Shown: positions 49,854 through 62,201 of the stretch, piece after piece
How the letters are laid out: each line of letters starts with the position of its first letter
Numbering within the stretch: position 1 is the first letter of the stretch
NCBI RefSeq assembly: GCF_905147365.1
Contig: NC_056419.1
Location: 999,501 to 1,063,500 of the forward strand
Direction of reading: 5' to 3'
DNA from: Aricia agestis
Lineage: Eukaryota; Arthropoda; Insecta; Lepidoptera; Lycaenidae
DNA length: 64,000 nucleotides
Program-made: the position numbers and the translations under genes
The notes under the pieces: generated by a model
The model's input: only the letters and a program-made list of their open reading frames with translations
What the model was told of the DNA's origin: nothing
Databases searched by the model: none

Positions 49854-51266
49854 CCCCCCATCGAAGAAAAGGTATTTTAGACGTTCCAAATAAAAAAAAA
49901 CTTAATTAACTCAAACGGGGTTGTTGGCGTTTCGCCATCCCCGGTATCGCCCCCTGACCCCCGTTTATTTTAAACTCCGTAAAAATAAACAACCTGCGAA
50001 ACCTTTCAGGTTGTTTTTCTTGAAATTCTGCTTCATAAAAACAAAAGAACAAGTTTCGATATTTTTCTAAGCGAAAATGTTTATCGAGTGGGTGTTATTG
50101 TTTTTATGCGACTTTGTTAAACGTAGCAATATAATGGATACCCTAATTAAGAAAAAATATTCTTAAGATAACATAAAAATAAAACCGATTTCTAAATTCC
50201 CTATCTCAAAAACTACACAACTGATCTTGATTAAACCTGCAGTATTCCCCAAGTTGAACAATACCTAGCACAACAAAACAAGAATTATTTAAACCGGTCT
50301 TGTAGTTCCGGAGATATACGAACATAAACATAAAAACATACATACACTTTTGTTTGGTACATGTTTTCAGACGCTGATATAGGCTAAAATATACGAAACT
50401 GGGCAATTCTCGAAAAATCATTGCATACATACGGGTTTCATTGATAACCTCCATTTTAAATATTCGTTTCTGTCACGCCATTTTCATTTTTTTTAAAATT
50501 TCTAATTACTCTCATTAAATGTTTACACTTGAAATATCGGCCCACAATAATGAGTTAGCGGCTTTTTGTTTGCATCTCTGTTTTATTGTTTACGTTGTAA
50601 GAAATGTAACAAGGAGAGAAACAATATGAGCTGGCTTATATTTTTTTGGCGCCCATTTTGGGCGCTTGACAGATGAGAGGTTATCGCTTAAGGGGCTACC
50701 TGGCAATTTCGTCTAAGATCAACCTCTATAAAGTCTGGTGCAACTTAAAGCACAGTACTGAAAAAAATATATGTTGTAGACTGGTCTTTAATCTTCAATT
50801 GTTCACGAGGATTTTTTTCCAAACACAAAAGGTTTTCAGAAAAAAAATGTACCGTGGCCATCGATTTTTCTGCAAATATTCTATAAACTTCCTAAGCTGT
50901 TGGCTTAGAGCATTGAAAATTTTATATTGAATACATTTTCAGTTAGACTACAGTTCCTCACGAGGAATTTTTAATCGAACAATCACGTCCATGTGAAAAG
51001 TATAATTTTCTCCTATTTCGCCCTATCAAGAACGCGGCGAGCGTCATAACCGCCACTGTACAAGGCGTGCTAATATGAATGTTATATAAATGTGCTTTAC
51101 GTCGATATTCGTACTGACAGACATCAACCTACTAATTTCAGGGCGGTATCAGCCTTAAACGGGAGGGGAGATACGGGAATAATCGCGTGAAAATGTAAAT
51201 GCAAAATATTATAATCTCACGAGATATTTTGACCTAAAAAAAGATTTAGTAGACTAAGACAGGGCT
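49854..51266. other. 1.4 kb of unassigned sequence
   Basis: ORFs at 50206-50454 and 50673-50930 have no recognisable domain. 50190-50420 (e.g. 'aaactacacaactgatcttg', 'ccggagatatacgaacataa') resembles a Helitron-type phrase but lacks ends. Confidence 0.4.
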
Positions 51267-51335
51267 TCCCAAACTTATTTGTACTGTGACGCCCTTGGGA
51301 CTTTGCCATTTCTTTACGACGCCCCTCAACCCAGC
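51267..51335 (+). mobile_element. hAT-like left end fragment
   Basis: 'cagggcttcccaaacttatt' and 'gtgacgcccttgggact' resemble the left end of the hAT-like element at 34367. No matching right end was found. Confidence 0.45.
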
Positions 51336-51967
51336 CCCCAAAAATACTTTCTAATTTTAGAACCAGCCTACATAGTTTATTGTAATTATATAAACACTAT
51401 TTGGATATTTATATTTTTATTAGGAAATAATGACCAAATCGAAACATAAGCATAAAAATTAAAAGAGATATTTATGATAGATAGATAAATAAATAAAGCC
51501 AGCAAGGCTGGTTAATGTGAAGGCTGCGCTTGCTTTTCTGAGCACAGCTTCTGAAACCGGGGTTTTAGACTCTCCGGGAATTTCGGGATGTATGATTGAC
51601 ATAATGGCGCGGCGCTCAGTCGATTTGAATGTTGACATGCGACGCCCCCGGGGATAGTGTCTTAAGGAACTAGGAATGAAATACAAAAATAGATCAGAGA
51701 GAGAGAGATTAGAAATGCATCTAGGCGTCGCGTTGCTTACAGTACGAAGTCGCGAGGAACAGCTAGTCTTGTATAAATATAGCATATTAAAAGCAATTAT
51801 TTTACGATGAGTCCACTTAGTCGAGGGACGAATTACCGCGGAGATGGGATTTTAATTATTTTTAAATTGGCTGGACTTTCGACCGTCACTTCCAGACTCC
51901 TTTGTGCTAGCACTATTATCAGCTATTATGCTGTAATAGTGGGGACTTAGTGAGGAGAATAGATTAG

Positions 51968-52130
51968 GTCTATATTAATATTATAAATGCGATAGTGTGT
52001 CTGTCTGTCTATCTTCACGCCCAAACTGCTGATCCGATTTTGCTGAAATTAGAGATAATTTGAGCTCCGGGAAAGGACATTGGATACTTTTTATCCCGGA
52101 AAAATGTACAATTCCCGCGCGATAAACGTG
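51968..52130 (+). mobile_element. Helitron family H, 3'-truncated
   Basis: 'tctatattaatattataaat', 'gcgatagtgtgtctgtctg', 'gatccgattttgctgaaatt', 'ctccgggaaaggacattgg' and 'atcccggaaaaatgtac' to 'cccgcgcgataaacg'. No CTAG end. Confidence 0.75.
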
Positions 52131-52858
52131 TCTGTCGAAATTCTGATAATATATCACAAATGTTCACAACAAGTCGAATTTCCGTCAGATAGTTTCTTTT
52201 TTCCCTCTGTTTCGACCTTTACGAAAAAACAACTAAAATCGTTGTCGGTTGTAGCCGTCGGTAGCACATAAAGTACCAACGTAATAGGTGTAGTAAAGTA
52301 GGTCGTCTTATTACTTGGCGAATTGTGTTAGCTCCTTCGTTAGCGCAATTACTGGATCTTGTGATTTATTCATATAATGTGACCTTATAAGTGATATAAC
52401 ACGGAGAATCCTAATGTGACTTGAAGAGATCCAATATACGAAAGGGACTATATTACATTACAGACAATATTATATTACAGAAAAGGAGAGTGTAATATTT
52501 ACATAAATAGTGTTTATATGACGAGTATTACGGTACGAAAATAAAGATTTTTTTGATAGTCAAATTGTCAATAATATTAAAAGAAACGGGTAAATAGAAT
52601 ACGAAAAAGATACTAAAAGTTATGGGAGAGTGTTTCTCAAAATGGGAGTCTTAATATTACACCATGGTAGAGGTACGTTTTAATAATTTACTTTACAAAA
52701 ATAGAGTCCCAAAAGGATAGACCTCCAAAGCGATCATATTTTTAGCCCCGCTGTATAATTTTCTAAAAGACACTTTAGAGCAAATGTCAACAAAAATTTT
52801 CGCCAATTTAGCTCGAAGAAGAATCGAGGGACGCAGGGACTATAACCACAGAATAGAT
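52131..52858. other. Unassigned sequence
   Basis: No recognised feature. Confidence 0.35.
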
Positions 52859-53118
52859 GACGACCTCTGTGACTCAATTGGTTGAGTGTGTGGCAGCTCA
52901 AGCCGGGGGTCGCGGGTTCGAATCCCGCCGACGGAACAGAAAGTTTTCAATGTTCCCGGGTCTGGATGTGTATTAAATATGTGTATGATATAATAAAAAT
53001 CTTAAATATATGTGTAGTATAAAAGTATTAAATATATTTCCATTGTCTGGTACCTGTAACACAAGTCCTTCAGGTACTTAGCACGAGGCCAGACTGACGT
53101 GGTGTGAAGCGTCCATAG
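52859..53118 (+). mobile_element. tRNA-derived SINE, family F, copy 2 (full length)
   Basis: The head 'gacgacctctgtgactcaat' is followed by the B box 'gggttcgaatccc', 'gccgacggaacagaaagttt', the AT-rich centre, and the complete 3' part 'gtctggtacctgtaacacaa', 'gtccttcaggtactt', 'ggtgtgaagcgtcc'. No clear target duplication. Confidence 0.9.
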
Positions 53119-53660
53119 TTTAAAAGATAATAGTATAAGTACCTACTATAACTTTGACGACTTGCTAGTTGCTTCAATACGAGTATAACGCCAATAGAAA
53201 ATAGCTTACGTACTAACGATTTGTAAATATCTGGCATAACTAAGGTAAATAAAGGTTATGATAAGGCAAATTTAAATTCTAAAACTCAATTCTACGATAA
53301 GCGAAACTCTCGGTCGGGTTTCCAGGAACCGAGAACTCAAAATGAGATAGTGGATTTAAATTGTATTTTACGATAACAATTGTAAACAAATCCTGTCCCT
53401 TGTTATTCCAGTTTACAATTCAATTAAATTCCCCAAAACTATCTTTAACTTTACAATAGCCCGCGATAGGACTGTGTAACATTTGTTATGGATTTTCGTT
53501 GTAAAGTTTTCTGTGTACATGTTCAAATGTAGCCCATACAACAAACGTGTTTTTTTTTACTTTTTTTGCTCTATATCAAAAATGGCAATAGGTAGGCACT
53601 TGAGGTATTCGTAAAATACTAAGTTCTATTTGAACTTTAATAATAAATAATGAAAATAAA

Positions 53661-53714
53661 ATAAAACAAAATATTTCAGTAATTATAGATAATTACTTAA
53701 ATATTTTGTTTTAT
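53661..53714. repeat. Hairpin 1: 26-bp arms, 2-base loop
   Basis: 53661-53686 and 53689-53714 pair with a single mismatch ('ataaaacaaaatattt' / 'aaatattttgttttat'). Directly followed by a second hairpin. Confidence 0.85.
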
Positions 53715-53717
53715 TGT

Positions 53718-53791
53718 GATAAATATTAGTCAAGTTATTACAGTTTGTAGGTTTGTTAGAACAAACTGTAATAACTTGACTAATATTTATC
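53718..53791. repeat. Hairpin 2: perfect 31-bp arms, 12-base loop
   Basis: 53718-53748 ('gataaatattagtcaag' on) pairs without mismatch with 53761-53791 ('cttgactaatatttatc' at its end). Perfect pairing implies a recent origin or ongoing correction. Only 3 bases separate it from hairpin 1. Confidence 0.92.
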
Positions 53792-53969
53792 TAACATTTT
53801 GCACGTCGAAAAATCGGCAAAAATAGGTGAAACACTGCTTGAATTGTATCACCTTATTGTACCATATTTTTGCAAATAAAGATTGATTTATTATTAAGGT
53901 GGTTTCCAAAAAAAAATCCAAATTTCCAAAAAACAAGAAACTCAAATTTTTGGATATTTTTAAACTAGA

Positions 53970-54027
53970 GATATAGTGGAACGGAACCCTTCGTACGCGT
54001 GTTTTACTCGCACTTGGCCGATTTTTA
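53970..54027 (-). repeat. 'gaccggccaagtg' repeat, inverted fragment
   Basis: 'ggaacggaacccttcgtacg' and 'actcgcacttggccgatttt' are the reverse complement of the left end of the repeat at 5745. Confidence 0.6.
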
Positions 54028-54509
54028 GGTCGCAGAGTTACGCACGTTCCCTATCCAATACAGAATATGGAATAGAATAAAATGTACGTGGTATTAATTT
54101 AGCGAGTCAGTCGTGCGGACAGTGTTTGTTCATTACGCCTGTCGATTTCGTTACCTAACTCTGTATTGTCTGAATCAGACTGTTGCCCAAATATATTTTT
54201 ATTTAGGCGCCAATCCGCAGTAATAAAAGACGAAAGTGTGTCCGTCTGTTATCTCTAAACGTTGAAACTGATGCGCCAATTTTGATAATAACATAAAAAA
54301 TTCAATAATCATGGCGTGTTTTTATAAACAAGCTGATGCTATTCCCGGCTAGGAAAATTTATTTACTGATAAAGTAATAAGTAACGCAGTTTCATTATTA
54401 TCAAAATGGACTTCACAACTCCTTTTTTAACCATGCCCCATATTTTCTAACGTCACCTATTTGAAATACCTTTAAACCGCTGTTTTCAACTTGTAACTTT
54501 ATAATGATA

Positions 54510-54645
54510 TCTATATATATAAAATTGGATTTTCAAATGTGTTACTCGAAAACGGCAGAACGGATTGGGCCGATTTTTGTCTTAAAATATTCGTAGAAGT
54601 CCAGGGAAGGTTTCAAAGTGACACGAAGTTCACCGGGACAGCTAG
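54510..54645 (+). mobile_element. Helitron family J, 136 bp
   Basis: TC after A (54509), 'ctatatatataaaattgga', 'cagaacggattgggccgatt', 'tcgtagaagtccagggaagg' and 'ttcaccgggacagctag' with CTAG before T. Full-length reference for family J. Confidence 0.85.
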
Positions 54646-54764
54646 TAGATTATAGATCTTAGATTAATGAATGGTCTTCGCGCGCGGCGCTACGACGCGT
54701 ACGTCGCACATGTTACATGTTGCCCACGACTTTCGATTATTGCGCAGGAATCGTAAATATATAT

Positions 54765-56117
<1,353 letters not shown>

Positions 56118-57860
56118 AACCGACTTCTAAATAACGAGGAGGTTATATATTCGGCTGTGGATATATTTTTTTTGTATGTTTGACCACTACTCCGCCATTT
56201 GTGAACCGATTTTCAAAATTTTTGTTTTGTTATATTAGGTTTCACTCCAATTTGGTCCCATTTTCACAAAAGTGGTGATCTGATGATGGGATCCATGAGT
56301 AATCGAGGGAACTCCTCAAAATTTATATGGAAACATATGGTGATTTTGGTTTTATGAGAAGCATTCTAAGCATAATATGCTACCAAAACGCAAGATTTTG
56401 CACCAAGGTATACTATGGTTCCAAAGATACTAAGAGAACTCCGGATTCCTTATAGATACAAGTTTGGGGGTTTAGGCGTTGTTTTAAGAACTGAAAGCAT
56501 ATGCTACTATGCAAATTACATTCATCATCATCATCATCATCACTACCATGTCAGGGTCACCAATGTCACAACTCACATGGTTGTATATGGATACAATATA
56601 CACACAACACCATAAAATATCATCAGTTTGGTATATTTCAAAGCGATTTTAATATAAAAAATATACTTAATGTTGTTTCATAATGTTGTTTCAAAATACA
56701 TAATATTTCAAGTACCACAAAATTGAACATAAGTAACAAATTCAACCTTTACTCCAGAGCGTAAGGCACACATTTGCGTTGGACTGAAGGAAACGGGGCA
56801 CTATGGAAAAAATACTTAGAAAAATTTTTCGTCCAAATTTTAACCTCTTATAACCACCCTTTTTGAATATACCAATCGATAGGGGGCGCCACGGGGAGCA
56901 AAAAAGCTCAGATAAACTTTTCTCAAAAATCAACCCCTGTCGAAAGACAGGCCGAAATGTGACCCTCGTTAGCACGGAGAAAATACTTTTTTCTTTAAAA
57001 ATTTGGACGAAAAAATTCAACCTCTTATAACCACCCCTTTTGAATACACCAATCGATAGGGGGCACCAAGGGGAGTAAGAAAGCTCAAATAAACTTTTCT
57101 CAAAAATCAACCCCCGGCCAGATACAGGCCGATATACGAACCTCGTTAGTATGGCGAAAATACTTAGAAAAATGTTGACGACAAAAATACAACCCCCTAT
57201 GACCACCCCTTTTTACTATACTAATCGATAGGGGGTGCCAAGGGAAGCAGAAAAGCTCAGATAAACTTTTCTCAAAAATCAACCCCTGTCGAATGACAGG
57301 CCGAAATGTGACCCTTGTTAGTATGGCGAAAACACTTAGAAAATTTTGGCTAAGGTTTAGGAACCTACTGCTGTTGAGGTTTAGCCGAATTCGGAAAAAG
57401 GCTCTATTAGATAGGAAAAATTATTTACTACTTTTTAGTTCATATTATAAGGATGTTATTATTGTTTTTACCTTGGAAGTCGGTTTTAATTTTTTGTTAA
57501 AAATAATAATCAATTTAGCATTTCCTACTCCCGTGACTTTTTTCATTTCCAGAAGTAACCGTTTAGCTGGTAGAAGGGGGGACTTCATAATATATAAAAC
57601 TTCATAGTTCACAAATGGATCCCTAAATCGGAAAATGATCTAAAAATACTCATAATATTTTTAAAGAACCTATACAACGACACCCTACACGGTCGGGTGA
57701 ACGCGAAAAAAAAATCATCCCCGTTTAATGTGTATACACATACATACATGGGAATTACCGTGAAAAAAAACAGGCGGACAGACGGACAGACGGACGGACC
57801 GAAACTATAAGGCTAAAAATATTGTTGACTACGGAACCCTAAAAAGGGCGGTTAAAATCT
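56118..57860. mobile_element. Large 'accgacttc' repeat complex
   Basis: Left phrase 'ttaaccgacttctaaataac', 'tgaaccgattttcaaaattt' and 'aagtggtgatctgatgatgg' as at 18301. The middle is a three-unit ~175-bp tandem array (56800-57350). The right section is 'accttggaagtcggtttt' (57470-57490), then a 3' part with 'ggacagacggacagacggac', 'gactacggaaccctaaaaag'. Microsatellite (cat)n at 56519-56541. The 154-codon minus ORF is repeat-derived. Confidence 0.6.
56800..57350. repeat. ~175-bp tandem repeat, three units
   Basis: Each unit has 'aacctcttataaccaccc'-like, 'caatcgatagggggcgcca', 'gctcagataaacttttctca' and 'caggccgaaatgtgaccctc'. The last phrase starts at about 56951, 57128 and 57300, giving steps of 177 and 172 bp. 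Identity is about 85 percent. The minus-strand ORF 56742-57206 is a read-through of two units. Confidence 0.88.
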
Positions 57861-58045
57861 AAATCAACAGTACTTATCCTTAGAAACTACTTCTGTTGAT
57901 GAGTACGTTTTTCTAAGAAACTATACTGATACCTTTAAAGAATTTATACCAACTTATAATACGCCTTCCTAAAGTAGTTAAGTATAAGTTGCCAAAAAGA
58001 AGGAGATATTAATATAGAAATTAGAAAGTAATATTATCAATCTGA

Positions 58046-58659
58046 ATCTATACCATAATATTATAAATCTGAAGAGTTTATTTGTTTAAACGCACAAATC
58101 TCAGGAACTACTGGTCCGATTTGAAAAATTCTTTGGGTGTTTGATAGCTCATTTATCGAGGAAAGCTATGCTATATTATCATGCTAAGACTAAGACGCCC
58201 AGGACGTAGGTGTCAAGAGAGCCAAGCTGAAGTGGAAGTGGGCGGGTCACGTTAGCCGCATGCATCCCGACTGCTGGGCAAGGGTCTTAACAGAGTCGGC
58301 ACCCGAAGATGGACGCCACTGCCGTGGCCGGCCTAGAAAAAGGTGGCGTGACGAGCTAGAGGCATATCAGCCAGGCTGGCTATCCTGGGAGAGGCTTTTG
58401 ACCAGCAGTGGGACACCATAGACCTTTTTTTTTTTTTAAAAGACTAATAAGAGCGAAGATAAGGAGAAAAATGTAAAAAAACGGGCAATATATTCGAAAG
58501 TGCTTATCTCTCGAACTACTGGAGCAACTTTTATGTTATTTGGCTTAATATATAATATTATATAGAATAAACCACGTGAGACTTATTTGCGGGAAATGTA
58601 TAGTTTCGGAATTTCATTCCTAAATTACACGGGCGAAGCCGCACGGAACGTCCAGTAGC
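58046..58659 (+). mobile_element. Helitron-like element split by an RTE-like LINE end
   Basis: Left part 58046-58193 ('ataatattataaatctgaag', 'aactactggtccgatttgaa', 'ttatcgaggaaagctatgct'). Right part from 58440 ('agactaataagagcgaagat' to 'gaacgtccagtagcta'). Same family as the second module in 3897-4855. Confidence 0.7.
58194..58439 (+). pseudogene. RTE-like LINE, C-terminal end
   Basis: Open frame with 'AKLKWKWAGHVSRM', 'WARVLTESAP', 'CRGRPRKRWRDELEAYQ' and 'GWLSWERLLTSSGTP' then a stop at the 'TAG' near 58420. The LKW-WAGHV-RM and GRP--RW-D blocks are hallmarks of the RTE-type C terminus. Duplicated 'aagactaa' (58186-58193 and 58440-58447) marks target-primed insertion into the Helitron. 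The 3' end is a run of T (58425-58437), not A. Five-prime truncated to ~75 codons. Confidence 0.85.
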
Positions 58660-58839
58660 TAATAAAATGCTTGGTCTGATAGGTGAAGCTACCGGCGACC
58701 TACTTAAACTATGTACTTGCCGTTTTACGAGGCTGCAGCGAAAAAGTTTTCAGTGTTGACCAACCTAATGAACGCTTGAACACTTTATAGGTCACGTGCT
58801 TCGAACAGGTAATAGATGACTTTTAATATTTGTACTATA

Positions 58840-59081
58840 CAGGGTGTAAGTAAGTGATAATATTTTAGAGTGTGTAGGTATATTATGTACCTACCGATGA
58901 ACTCTCTAAGTTCACAGTGAACATAACAGCGATGAAAGAGCAACTTTTTTTCCAACTTTAGTATCTAAGGCAAGCTCATTTTCAACAAAAAATTGTTCGT
59001 TTAGTGCTGCTACTTTCACAGTGAACACTTTAGGACACATACACACTCTAAAGTATTATCATTTAGATTTGTTACACACTG
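58840..59081. mobile_element. Mariner-type MITE family C, complete copy
   Basis: CAGGGTGTAAGTAAGTGATA ... 'tagatttgttacacactg', flanked by TA (58838-58839, 59082-59083). Inverted arms include 'gataatattttagagtgtgt' / 'acacactctaaagtattatc' and 'cagtgaac' / 'gtgctgctactttcac' phrases. 242 bp, non-coding. Confidence 0.88.
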
Positions 59082-59083
59082 TA

Positions 59084-59729
59084 CACGAGAAATGTACATT
59101 TGTATACTTATAATATGATATTATAGTATTTGCAATTTATCAAAACCAAAGCGATTTCAACTCAGTATTTAGGCTGGTGTTTACCTGTTTGTTACCTCAT
59201 GCTTATACCTACTGCAAGAAATTTCAGTCCTAGGAAAGACTTCAGGCTAAGGTTTCAGGATAGTGTTTCAGCATGACTCCCAAAATATGATACGATTTTT
59301 ACGCGACAAACGAATTTCGTCAAAACGAATTTGCGAACAATATATTTAATATCATACGGAAAGATGCTGAACGAATTTAGGTTAGAAAAAAAATTTTAAC
59401 TTTTCAAATCGAATTTACAGTTATTTTTCGATAAACAAAACACGGCGAAGTCACAGGCAAACATCTAATTGTAAATTTAAAATTAAGACACTCTCCCTAC
59501 GGAGATGCCGTAATTTGCCGGTTTTAGAGCGCTATATACTCATAGTTTTGAAAGCTACAAAATTATAATAAAAATACGGCGATAATCTTCAGTACATAGA
59601 ACGCTCCTTTCATAGTTATTAATTTCCTATTCTTGTTTATTATACTCATGATATCAGCTTCCAAAATAATACCAATTTATTTAAATTCAAGCATACGTTC
59701 AGTATCTCCCTAGTATTTACAAATTACGG
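59084..59729. other. Unassigned sequence
   Basis: AT-rich, no recognised feature. Confidence 0.35.
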
Positions 59730-60075
59730 TTTTTTTTTAATTTTTTTTTTTAATGAAATAAGGGGGCAAACGAGCAAACGGGTCACCTGATGGAAAGCAA
59801 CTTCCGTCGCCCATGGACACTCGCAGCATCAGAAGAGCTGCAGGTGCGTTGCCGGCCTTTTAAGAGGGAATAGGGTAATAGGGGAAGGTAGGGATGGAAA
59901 GGGAACGGAATAAGGGAGGGTAGGGAAAGGAATAGGGTAGGGGATTGGGCCTCCGGTAAACTCACTCACTCGGCGAAACACAGCGCAAGCGCTGTTTCAC
60001 GCCGGTTTTCTGTGAGGACGTGGTATTTCTCCGGTCGAGCCGGCCCATTTGTGCCGAAGCATGGCTCTCCCACGT
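59730..60075 (-). mobile_element. Family A LINE-tailed SINE, copy 11
   Basis: Poly-T 59730-59751 (interrupted by aa), full tail, tract and head to 'gctctcccacgt'. Close to the consensus. Confidence 0.93.
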
Positions 60076-60586
60076 CAAAACACACGCCAATTATAGATCG
60101 ACAATTTTATTAACTACATACTGGACGTTTGAATTTTTTTAAGTCAATTTTGAACTAAGATAAGTAAAAAAATAGGATTTAGGCGCGATTTCGGCAACGC
60201 GGCAAATGTATAGTCAAGGTCGTTTGCTCAGGGGATGGCCTTAAGCCACCAGCTTGCAAATTCCACGTCTCTCGTTTTAGTGCGACCTGACCCTTAGATA
60301 AATTAGTTGGGAGAATATAAGAGCTAATAAAATGAAGTGTGGGCCCGAGATAGCTTTGATGAGCCCGTCGACCCAGTTGCACTGACTTCCACCACTAGAC
60401 ATTAAAATGTTGGTCGACATTTTCACTAGTGATCCTACGACCTAATGAGAAATTTTAAAAGCAGTGCTTGCAGACTTCAGAAGTAGTATACACTATACAG
60501 TGCACTTAGTAAATGATATAATATAGCTTTTTACATGTTTTGTTACTTTTTAAATAGTATAGTATAAAATTTTAATATAAACATAT
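60076..60586. other. Unassigned spacer between two family A copies
   Basis: About 510 bp, no recognised repeat; the ORF at 60179-60382 has no domain. The flanking family A copies are head to head (minus then plus). Confidence 0.4.
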
Positions 60587-60886
60587 ACGTGGGAGAGCCA
60601 TGCTTCGGTACGAATGGGCCGGCTCGACCGGAGAAATACCACGTTCTCACAGAAAACCGGCGTGAAACAGCGCTTGCGCTGTGTTTCGCCGAGTGAGTGA
60701 GTTTACCGGAGGCCCAATCCCCTACCCTATTCCCTTCCCTACCCTTCCCTACCCTCCCCTATTACCCCTTAAAAGGCCGGCAACGCACCTGCAGCTCTTC
60801 TGATGCTGCGAGTGTCCATGGGCGACGGAAGTTGCTTTCCATCAGGTGACCCGTTTGCTCGTTTGCCCCCTTATTTAATAAAAAAA
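60587..60886 (+). mobile_element. Family A LINE-tailed SINE, copy 12
   Basis: Head 'acgtgggagagccatgc', short tract, tail and poly-A 60880-60886. In the tract-tail junction 'ccctattcc' is lost ('ctattaccccttaaaagg'). Confidence 0.93.
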
Positions 60887-61672
60887 GCGGTAACTACTAG
60901 CGATAAAATACTTGCTGTATCGACATAGGGTGTTCTGCTATATTTATACGATAAATTGTATTTGATCAAATCTACCTACGATAATTGTCTCGGAGGAGCT
61001 TATTATAAGTTTTTAACAGTATCGATTGGTTTAATATTATTTACTGAAAAAATACTCAGAATTATTACGATAAGTATACTTACTAAGAAACCATGGGGCA
61101 AAATGAAACACAATAGGTAATATGATTCATAAGATACAATATAATATTATCTTATCAACTTGACGACAACTCCAACAACAACAAAAATATGTACCCTATA
61201 TTCCCAGTCCCTCATTTCAGTTCGTTCACGGAATGTATTCAAAAGTTCGTTCATTCAGATTGAGATGCTTTGTCCAAGTTTTGGGTTCAGTGACGATTCG
61301 GTTCTAAATTCTAATTAATGTTACAGATGTGACGATTATTCATAATAGCTCCGTTTAACTTTCAGAGATACTATACATTTCAATTGGTTGATTTCAATGT
61401 GAAAGCTTGTATGGACGGTTATCATGCTGCTCATATTAAATATATTAATTGCGCTTTAAACATGACGTAACATTATTATTACATTCAAGTTTTTTTCCTT
61501 TAAGTACATTATTGACTTAGAATAAAAAGGATGGTGGTGTATCTTTCACGAAAAAAACTAGTGCATGTGCGACTGTGAAGATTTATAAATAAGTAAATAA
61601 CGAAAATTAGAAAAAATGACCATTCAGTTTCCTACTATACCTACCTACGTCATACAGTAACACTAAATAATA
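60887..61672. other. Unassigned sequence
   Basis: AT-rich, no recognised feature. Confidence 0.35.
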
Positions 61673-61845
61673 TGTAACGTCGTCATTAATGCGTCATAAC
61701 TATAAAGTATTCTTACGTGCTAGGTTCGAAGAGTGCTTAGTGTTTGGACCTAGTGCTTTGTATTAGAACTAGTGTTAGTGAATAAAGTCTTCAAGAGAGT
61801 CAGCAGGTCTTTCTCTCCAAATCCATCGAACCCTAGCACGTTACA
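61673..61845 (+). mobile_element. LTR of a retrotransposon, followed by a primer-binding site
   Basis: TGTAACGT at 61673 and ACGTTACA ending at 61845 are perfect 8-bp inverted ends of a TG...CA LTR (173 bp). Two bases downstream 'tggtgtcagaagtggga' (61848-61864) looks like a tRNA primer-binding site (tRNA-Leu type, as in some Ty3/gypsy elements; from memory). An 'aataaa' lies at 61781-61786. Sequence after ~61870 is not gag-like, so only the 5' LTR and leader remain. Confidence 0.82.
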
Positions 61846-61847
61846 AC

Positions 61848-61864
61848 TGGTGTCAGAAGTGGGA
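61848..61864 (+). other. Primer-binding site of the LTR element
   Basis: 'tggtgtcagaagtggga' starts 2 bases after the LTR end, the usual place for the minus-strand primer site. The TGG start matches the CCA end of tRNAs. Confidence 0.7.
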
Positions 61865-61887
61865 TTTATATTATCTGTATTCCCTCG

Positions 61888-61947
61888 ATAAGTTTCGCTG
61901 GTTTGGCGCTAGACAGTGCCATCTAGCGCCAAACCAGCGAAACTTAT
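61888..61947. repeat. Perfect 26-bp hairpin
   Basis: 61888-61913 and 61922-61947 are exact inverted copies ('ataagtttcgctggttt' and 'aaaccagcgaaacttat') with loop CAGTGCCA. Located 24 bp after the primer site of the LTR remnant. Confidence 0.93.
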
Positions 61948-62052
61948 GTCATAAGTCCGTAACAGTATTTTATAAAACAACTACGTACCCCTATGTACTA
62001 AGTAAAATACCTTGCATAGTTGTACGCTGTGCAAAAACTTTTACAAGTAAGG

Positions 62053-62198
62053 GTCAATTCTGACCGAAATTAAAACCACTACTAAATAATTTGTACTGAA
62101 TTGACAAATTTCAATTGCGTGAGACGTTTTGCAAATCTGCAAATTCCATACAAATTTAAAAATGCATCTACGCGTCGCGTTGTGGTCTGAATTGACCC
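62053..62198. mobile_element. TAA-flanked MITE (GGGTCAATTC ends)
   Basis: GGGTCAATTCTGACC and GGTCTGAATTGACCC ends, TAA at 62050-62052 and 62199-62201. 146 bp. The interior has 'aaatgcatctacgcgtcgcg', a phrase also at 51711-51733. PIF/Harbinger-like by target. Confidence 0.88.
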
Positions 62199-62201
62199 TA
62201 A

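Noticed and set aside
56742..57206. 154-codon minus-strand ORF with internal repeats
   Set aside because: Produced by two units of a 175-bp tandem repeat; no known domain.
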